DNA from: Cryomorphaceae bacterium
Lineage (GTDB): Bacteria; Bacteroidota; Bacteroidia; Flavobacteriales; Schleiferiaceae
Direction of reading: 5' to 3'
Length of the DNA stretch: 9,569 nucleotides
Assembly: GCA_949547975.1 (NCBI GenBank)
Contig: CATITW010000266.1
Span: 1-9,569 of the forward strand
The stretch's first letter is position 1, and each line of letters starts with the position of its first letter. A program made the position numbers and the translations under genes. Shown piece after piece: positions 6,268 to 9,569 of the stretch. The notes under the pieces were generated by a model. The model worked only from the letters and a program-made list of their open reading frames with translations, was not told the origin of the DNA and did not search any database.

Positions 6268-7041
6268 TTATTTTGATTTAAAAGCGTTAATCGCATCCTT
6301 CGCTGCCTGTGACAAGATAAGTTCGCCACTCACTGCGGCACGCTCTGCCAAAAGTTGGTCCCAATGCTCGGTACCTTCCCAAAACACACGCTTTAATCCT
6401 CGCATAGCATCAGAAGAACTGCTTAACAGCTTCGAAACTAAGGCTTCTACCGCAGCATCCATTGCTTGCGTATCATCAAATACGTCATTGTACAAACCGC
6501 GCTCGTGTGCCCACTGTGCACTGCGCCATTCTGTAGCGTTGATAGCTAGATCCGTCATTCCAGAAAGGCCCAATTTTCGTTCCACCGCAGGACCTACAAC
6601 AAAAGGCCCAATACCTACGGCGAGCTCGCTCAGTTTCACCGCAGCATGCTTGGTCGCAAAACAGTAATCTACGCTCGAGGCCAAACCTACGCCGCCGCCT
6701 ACAGCCTTGCCTTGCACACGGCCAATGATCAGCTTTGGACAGGTACGCATCGCATTAATCACGTTCGCAAATCCGCTAAAGAACACTTTCCCCGTAGGAA
6801 GGTCTTCGATCGCGATCAGCTCATCGAAAGATGCCCCAGCGCAAAAAGCACGCTCACCCGCACTCTTCAGTACGATCAGCTTCACAGCAGCATCTTCGCC
6901 TAACGCTGTGATGGTCTCCGCGAGCTTTGCCAGTACTTTCCCCGGCAAAGAGTTCGACAACGGGTGAAAAAATTCGACGGTAGCGAGTCCACGTTCGTCT
7001 GTAACAACCTGTACCCCACCTTGATTAATAGCTTGATTCAT
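6268..7041 (-). CDS. Enoyl-CoA hydratase/isomerase family (crotonase) protein of the phenylacetate cluster
   Basis: A 257-residue crotonase, the normal length for the family, expected to act on a CoA thioester in the cytoplasm. The first oxyanion-hole segment is FCAGASFDEL (66-75) and the second is GKAVGGGVGL (111-120). Of the two Glu residues used by classical hydratases, the second is present (Glu139 in LSELAVGIGP) but the first is replaced by Gly119; the spacing of 20 residues identifies the position. This pattern is seen in crotonases with isomerase or other activities, so hydratase activity should not be assumed. Its place 6 bases after the ABM gene and behind paaZ suggests a PaaF- or PaaG-like step (hydration of 2,3-dehydroadipyl-CoA or isomerisation of the ring epoxide to oxepin-CoA). 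Very similar proteins sit near paa genes in Flavobacteria as I recall them. I do not assign a gene symbol because the choice between these roles is open. Confidence 0.9.
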   Translation of the reverse strand: MNQAINQGGVQVVTDERGLATVEFFHPLSNSLPGKVLAKLAETITALGEDAAVKLIVLKSAGERAFCAGASFDELIAIEDLPTGKVFFSGFANVINAMRTCPKLIIGRVQGKAVGGGVGLASSVDYCFATKHAAVKLSELAVGIGPFVVGPAVERKLGLSGMTDLAINATEWRSAQWAHERGLYNDVFDDTQAMDAAVEALVSKLLSSSSDAMRGLKRVFWEGTEHWDQLLAERAAVSGELILSQAAKDAINAFKSK

Positions 7042-7047
7042 ATTCTG

Positions 7048-7377
7048 TTATAGTATTTGAGTATTGTGTTCAGAAGAGTACTCGATGCGCGTTAACATGC
7101 TGTGATACGCCTTATAAAAGTCCTTCCCTTTTGATTTCGCTACAGCGTGGATATTGTTTCTACGCCACTGATCTACAGCTTCTAAAGACTCCCAATAGCT
7201 GATAAATATCGTTCTGCCCGCATCGTTTTTGACACTCTCGTAGCCTAAATAGCCGGGAACGTCATCCACTAAGCCCAGGGTTTGTTCGCCCAACTCTTCA
7301 TATTCTTCATTCTGATTACCAGCAAGATAACTGAAGATGTTCGCATACTTAGCACCGGGAAATCGTTGATGATTCAT
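7048..7377 (-). CDS. Small ABM-family (antibiotic biosynthesis monooxygenase-like) protein
   Basis: A 109-residue protein with the layout of an ABM-domain dimeric alpha+beta barrel: first strand near YANIFSYLAG (11-20), a helix of acidic residues (23-32), then VPGYLGYESVKND (40-52), the strand TIFISYWES (56-64), the helix EAVDQW (66-71) and the downstream His77. The pattern W71 to H77 is usual in the family; the spacing differs from the catalytic Trp-His pair of IsdG-type haem oxygenases (10 residues), so haem degradation is not supported. Its ATG shares one base with the paaZ stop (TAATG), so translation is probably coupled to paaZ, and the crotonase gene follows by 6 bases. Family members include cofactor-free oxygenases acting on quinone-like compounds and many proteins without proven activity. 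A housekeeping or detoxifying role in aromatic breakdown is inferred from position only. Confidence 0.84.
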   Translation of the reverse strand: MNHQRFPGAKYANIFSYLAGNQNEEYEELGEQTLGLVDDVPGYLGYESVKNDAGRTIFISYWESLEAVDQWRRNNIHAVAKSKGKDFYKAYHSMLTRIEYSSEHNTQIL

Positions 7378-9416
7378 TACGCTTGATCAATTTTCTTTAC
7401 CATGGTCAAAATGGTGGCTACAGCGACCACTTCGTCCGTATTGTCATAGACCTCGACATAGAACTTCACGATGCCTTTCGCCACGTCGTCTTCGCTGCGC
7501 TTTTCTTGATCGATCTTCTCTTTCACCGTAAAGCGAACGCCGATCGTCGTACCTGGATATACCGGTTTGGTGAAGCGTGCCTCGTCGATACCATAGTTCA
7601 GAAGTACTGGGCCTTTCTTCGCGTCTACGAAGAGACCTGCAGCCTTACTCAGGATGAAATATCCATGCGCTACGCGCCCTTCGAAGATGGTGCCTTCGAG
7701 CGAAGTAGCGTCCATGTGCGCGTAGAAGTTATCGCCGCTGACGTTGGCAAAATTGGTAATGTCTGTTTCCGTAACGGTATGCTTCGCCGTGTAGACCGTG
7801 GCGCCGACCTGCAACTCTTCAAAGTGCTGACGGAACACGTGCGGCTCTGCCTCAGGACGTGCCGCACCTGGCTGATATTGCGAGGTGATTGCGGTAATGT
7901 CATCTGGGTGGCCCTGAACAGCAGTACGGTGCAAATAGTGCAATACTCCGCGCTTTCCGCCCATCTCTTCTCCACCTCCAGCACGACCTGGTCCACCGTG
8001 CTTCATCAGTGGCATCGGCGAACCGTGACCCGTACTCTCTTTCGCCATTTTCTCGTTGACGATGTGGATTCGACCGTTAAACGCCGCAGCTTCTGTGGTG
8101 AAGGCGACGATGTCTGACGTGTTCTTGCTGACGAAAGAGGTCACCAGCGAACCACGGCCTTTCGCCGTAAGTTCCACTGCTTCGTCTATCGTTTTATATG
8201 GCATTAATGTGCTTACAGGACCGAAAGGCTCGACTTCGTGAACCGCAGTCTTGTTCATCGGGTCTGTATTCACAAAGAGCTTCGGCGTGTAGAACGCACC
8301 TGCAGCCGTTGCGCCCACGGGGTTGACCTCTGGATTGTACACGAGGTCTTGCTCCGCCATGAGCTTGTTCATCTCTGCCTCCACTCGGCCGATCTGTTCG
8401 TGGGTAGCGAGTGCTCCCATGCGAACGCCTTCTGCTTGTGGATCGCCGATCACGGTTTTTTGTAGACGTGCGATGAGTGCATCTTGGACGGAAGGGAGTA
8501 AATGTTCAGGAACCATGGCACGGCGAATGGCCGTACACTTCTGTCCTGCCTTGACCGTCATCTCGCTAGCAATCTCGCGAACGAACAGTGCAAACTCAGG
8601 GTCTTCAGGAGTAACATCTGGCCCTAACACTGCCGCATTCAAACTGTCCGCTTCGAGGTTGAACGGAACCGAGCGCTGGTTAAGATGTGGCAAGCCGCGT
8701 AGCATCTGTCCGGTAGCCGCTGAACCTGTAAAGGTTACCACGTCTTGGAAATCGACGTGGTCGATGATGCCGTGGCCTTTTCCACTCACGAGCTGCAAGG
8801 CGCCTTCGGGAAGGATCTTGCTGTCGATGATCGCTTTGACCATGACCTCGGTAAGGTATGAGGTGTATTCTGACGGTTTCACCACCGCTGGCATTCCTGC
8901 CATGAGGTTGACCGCAATTTTTTCAAGCATTCCCCAGATCGGGAAATTGAACGCATTAATATGTACTGCTACACCGCGACGAGGAACCATAATGTGGTGT
9001 CCGATGAACGTCCCTTCTTTAGATAATCGCGCCAATTCTCCATCGACGTAATACGGCAAATCTGGGAACTGACGACGCAACGATGCGTTCGCGAACAAGT
9101 TTCCAATCCCACCTTCGATATCGATCCAGCTGTCCATTTTGGTTGCACCGGTCGCCCAGCTGACGTCATAAAATTGGCGTTTGATGCCGTTCAAATGCAA
9201 CGCCAATGCTTTAAGCATACGTCCGCGCTCCTGAAAAGTCATCTTGCGCAGGGCCGGTCCACCCACAGTGCGCCCATAGTTCAAAATCGCCTCGAAATCT
9301 AGCCCTTGCGAGCTGACCTCAGCGTACGCCTCCCCAGTAATGGCGTGGTGTGCGGTATATTCAACCCCAGACCCCTGTTCCCAATTCCCAAGGATATAAT
9401 TCTTAACTGTGTTCAT
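7377..9416 (-). CDS. paaZ: Bifunctional oxepin-CoA hydrolase / 3-oxo-5,6-dehydrosuberyl-CoA semialdehyde dehydrogenase
   Basis: PaaZ of the aerobic phenylacetyl-CoA pathway, 679 residues against 681 in E. coli. It opens the oxepin-CoA ring by hydrolysis with the C-terminal domain and oxidises the resulting aldehyde with NADP+ in the N-terminal domain. The aldehyde dehydrogenase domain covers about 1-510: INAFNFPIWG (153-162), KPSE (180-183), FTGSAATG (229-236), catalytic Glu255 in NLEADSLN and catalytic Cys294 in GQKCTAIRRA, which correspond to E. coli Glu256 and Cys295. The conserved linker GGPGRAGGGEE (474-484) precedes the MaoC-like hydratase domain (about 530-679), with Asp562 and His567 in GDNFYAH and HGYFILS (584-590). 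Both active sites thus look intact, so the aldehyde should be passed on to beta-oxidation and not accumulate. The ATG at 9416 directly follows the paaY stop with no gap; the stop overlaps the ABM start. Confidence 0.97.
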   Translation of the reverse strand: MNTVKNYILGNWEQGSGVEYTAHHAITGEAYAEVSSQGLDFEAILNYGRTVGGPALRKMTFQERGRMLKALALHLNGIKRQFYDVSWATGATKMDSWIDIEGGIGNLFANASLRRQFPDLPYYVDGELARLSKEGTFIGHHIMVPRRGVAVHINAFNFPIWGMLEKIAVNLMAGMPAVVKPSEYTSYLTEVMVKAIIDSKILPEGALQLVSGKGHGIIDHVDFQDVVTFTGSAATGQMLRGLPHLNQRSVPFNLEADSLNAAVLGPDVTPEDPEFALFVREIASEMTVKAGQKCTAIRRAMVPEHLLPSVQDALIARLQKTVIGDPQAEGVRMGALATHEQIGRVEAEMNKLMAEQDLVYNPEVNPVGATAAGAFYTPKLFVNTDPMNKTAVHEVEPFGPVSTLMPYKTIDEAVELTAKGRGSLVTSFVSKNTSDIVAFTTEAAAFNGRIHIVNEKMAKESTGHGSPMPLMKHGGPGRAGGGEEMGGKRGVLHYLHRTAVQGHPDDITAITSQYQPGAARPEAEPHVFRQHFEELQVGATVYTAKHTVTETDITNFANVSGDNFYAHMDATSLEGTIFEGRVAHGYFILSKAAGLFVDAKKGPVLLNYGIDEARFTKPVYPGTTIGVRFTVKEKIDQEKRSEDDVAKGIVKFYVEVYDNTDEVVAVATILTMVKKIDQA

Positions 9417-9569
9417 CTATTTATGCGTTTGATAGGTTCCTTTATGTGTCGGTCGATCCGCCTCCAATTCGCGCAACGGCTCCACCTCTTTCACAGTGTC
9501 TATGCACTGCTGGGCCAATTCCATATACAGCTCCGTACCCTCCGTTTTCCAAGCCAGCATCTCATCGCT
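9417..9569 (-). CDS. paaY: PaaY, hexapeptide-repeat thioesterase of phenylacetate degradation, C-terminal end (cut by window edge)
   Basis: The last 50 codons of a gene entering from the right edge, ending in TAG directly before the paaZ ATG (0 bases between). The frame is open to the edge. The sequence SDEMLAWKTEGTELYMEL, then CIDTVKEVEPLREL and ADRPTHKGTYQTHK matches the C-terminal helical tail of PaaY as I remember it (the S-D-E-M-x-A-W-K segment, the EPL motif and a short polar end); the left-handed beta-helix itself lies outside the window. PaaY is a gamma-carbonic-anhydrase-fold protein shown in E. coli to act as a thioesterase on dead-end CoA adducts formed when the ring intermediate rearranges. 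Adjacent placement with paaZ fits strongly. The identification rests on only 50 residues plus context. Confidence 0.77.
   Translation of the reverse strand, partial: SDEMLAWKTEGTELYMELAQQCIDTVKEVEPLRELEADRPTHKGTYQTHK

Noticed and set aside
6231..6329. 33-codon N-terminal extension of the DUF3078 protein
   Set aside because: It overlaps the end of the crotonase gene and would bury the signal peptide that begins at the ATG at 6230.
6221..6667. 148-codon forward frame opposite the crotonase
   Set aside because: Mirror of the crotonase coding sequence; Ser/Ala/Arg-rich shadow translation with no family signature.
7048..7377. IsdG/HmoA-type haem oxygenase for the small ABM protein
   Set aside because: The Trp71 to His77 spacing is 6 and not 10 residues, and the N-terminal catalytic Asn arrangement is not clear.
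7383..8117. 244-codon open frame on the forward strand
   Set aside because: It lies antisense within paaZ, has a composition unlike a real protein, and shows no family motif.
8323..9051. 242-codon open frame on the forward strand
   Set aside because: Also antisense to paaZ; Ser/Thr/Arg/Pro-rich shadow of the coding strand with no recognisable domain.

Overview
The window looks like chromosomal DNA from a member of the Bacteroidota, most likely a Flavobacteriales-type marine or environmental bacterium with moderate GC content (judged by eye). The best clues are a secreted protein ending in a type IX secretion (T9SS) sorting domain, a DUF3078 outer-membrane-type protein, SPII lipoproteins with short signal peptides, a flavobacterial-type enoyl-CoA hydratase beside paaZ, and start codons without clear Shine-Dalgarno sequences. 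It is densely coded: eleven genes, two cut by the window edges, and no gene-free stretch over 300 bases (the longest gap is 87 bases). I saw no tRNA, rRNA, insertion sequence, CRISPR array or prophage gene.

Left part, forward strand (1-4460). Five genes follow each other closely: the C-terminal end of a GH13 alpha-amylase-family enzyme, a second, complete GH13 enzyme that is a predicted lipoprotein, a biotin carboxyl carrier protein, a small His-rich DUF4399 lipoprotein, and a secreted T9SS-sorted protein with propeller-like repeats. Two junctions are stop/start overlaps and a third gap is 5 bases, so co-transcription is likely. Functionally the set is mixed: alpha-glucan breakdown (two genes), acyl-CoA carboxylation (one), and two envelope proteins of unknown role.

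Right part, reverse strand (9569 down to 4470). This reads as the downstream end of a phenylacetate (paa) catabolic operon: the C-terminus of paaY, then paaZ (bifunctional oxepin-CoA hydrolase/semialdehyde dehydrogenase, all expected catalytic residues present), an ABM-family small monooxygenase-like protein, and an enoyl-CoA hydratase/isomerase. Spacings are 0 bp, a 1-bp TAATG overlap, and 6 bp. A DUF3078 outer-membrane-type protein follows after 37 bp and may be in the same transcript. After an 87-bp gap with a small inverted repeat comes an AIM24/TIGR00266-family gene, which converges on the T9SS gene with only 9 bp between the two stop codons.

PaaZ opens the oxepin-CoA ring and oxidises the resulting aldehyde, PaaY is a thioesterase that clears dead-end CoA adducts, and the crotonase would act in ring-intermediate isomerisation or the following beta-oxidation. 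The ring-epoxidising PaaABC(D)E complex and PaaK are not in the window and would be expected beyond its right edge or elsewhere. I did not find a clearly new multi-gene system. The points most worth checking are the ABM protein translationally coupled to paaZ, the crotonase lacking one catalytic Glu, and the biotin carrier gene without visible carboxylase partners.
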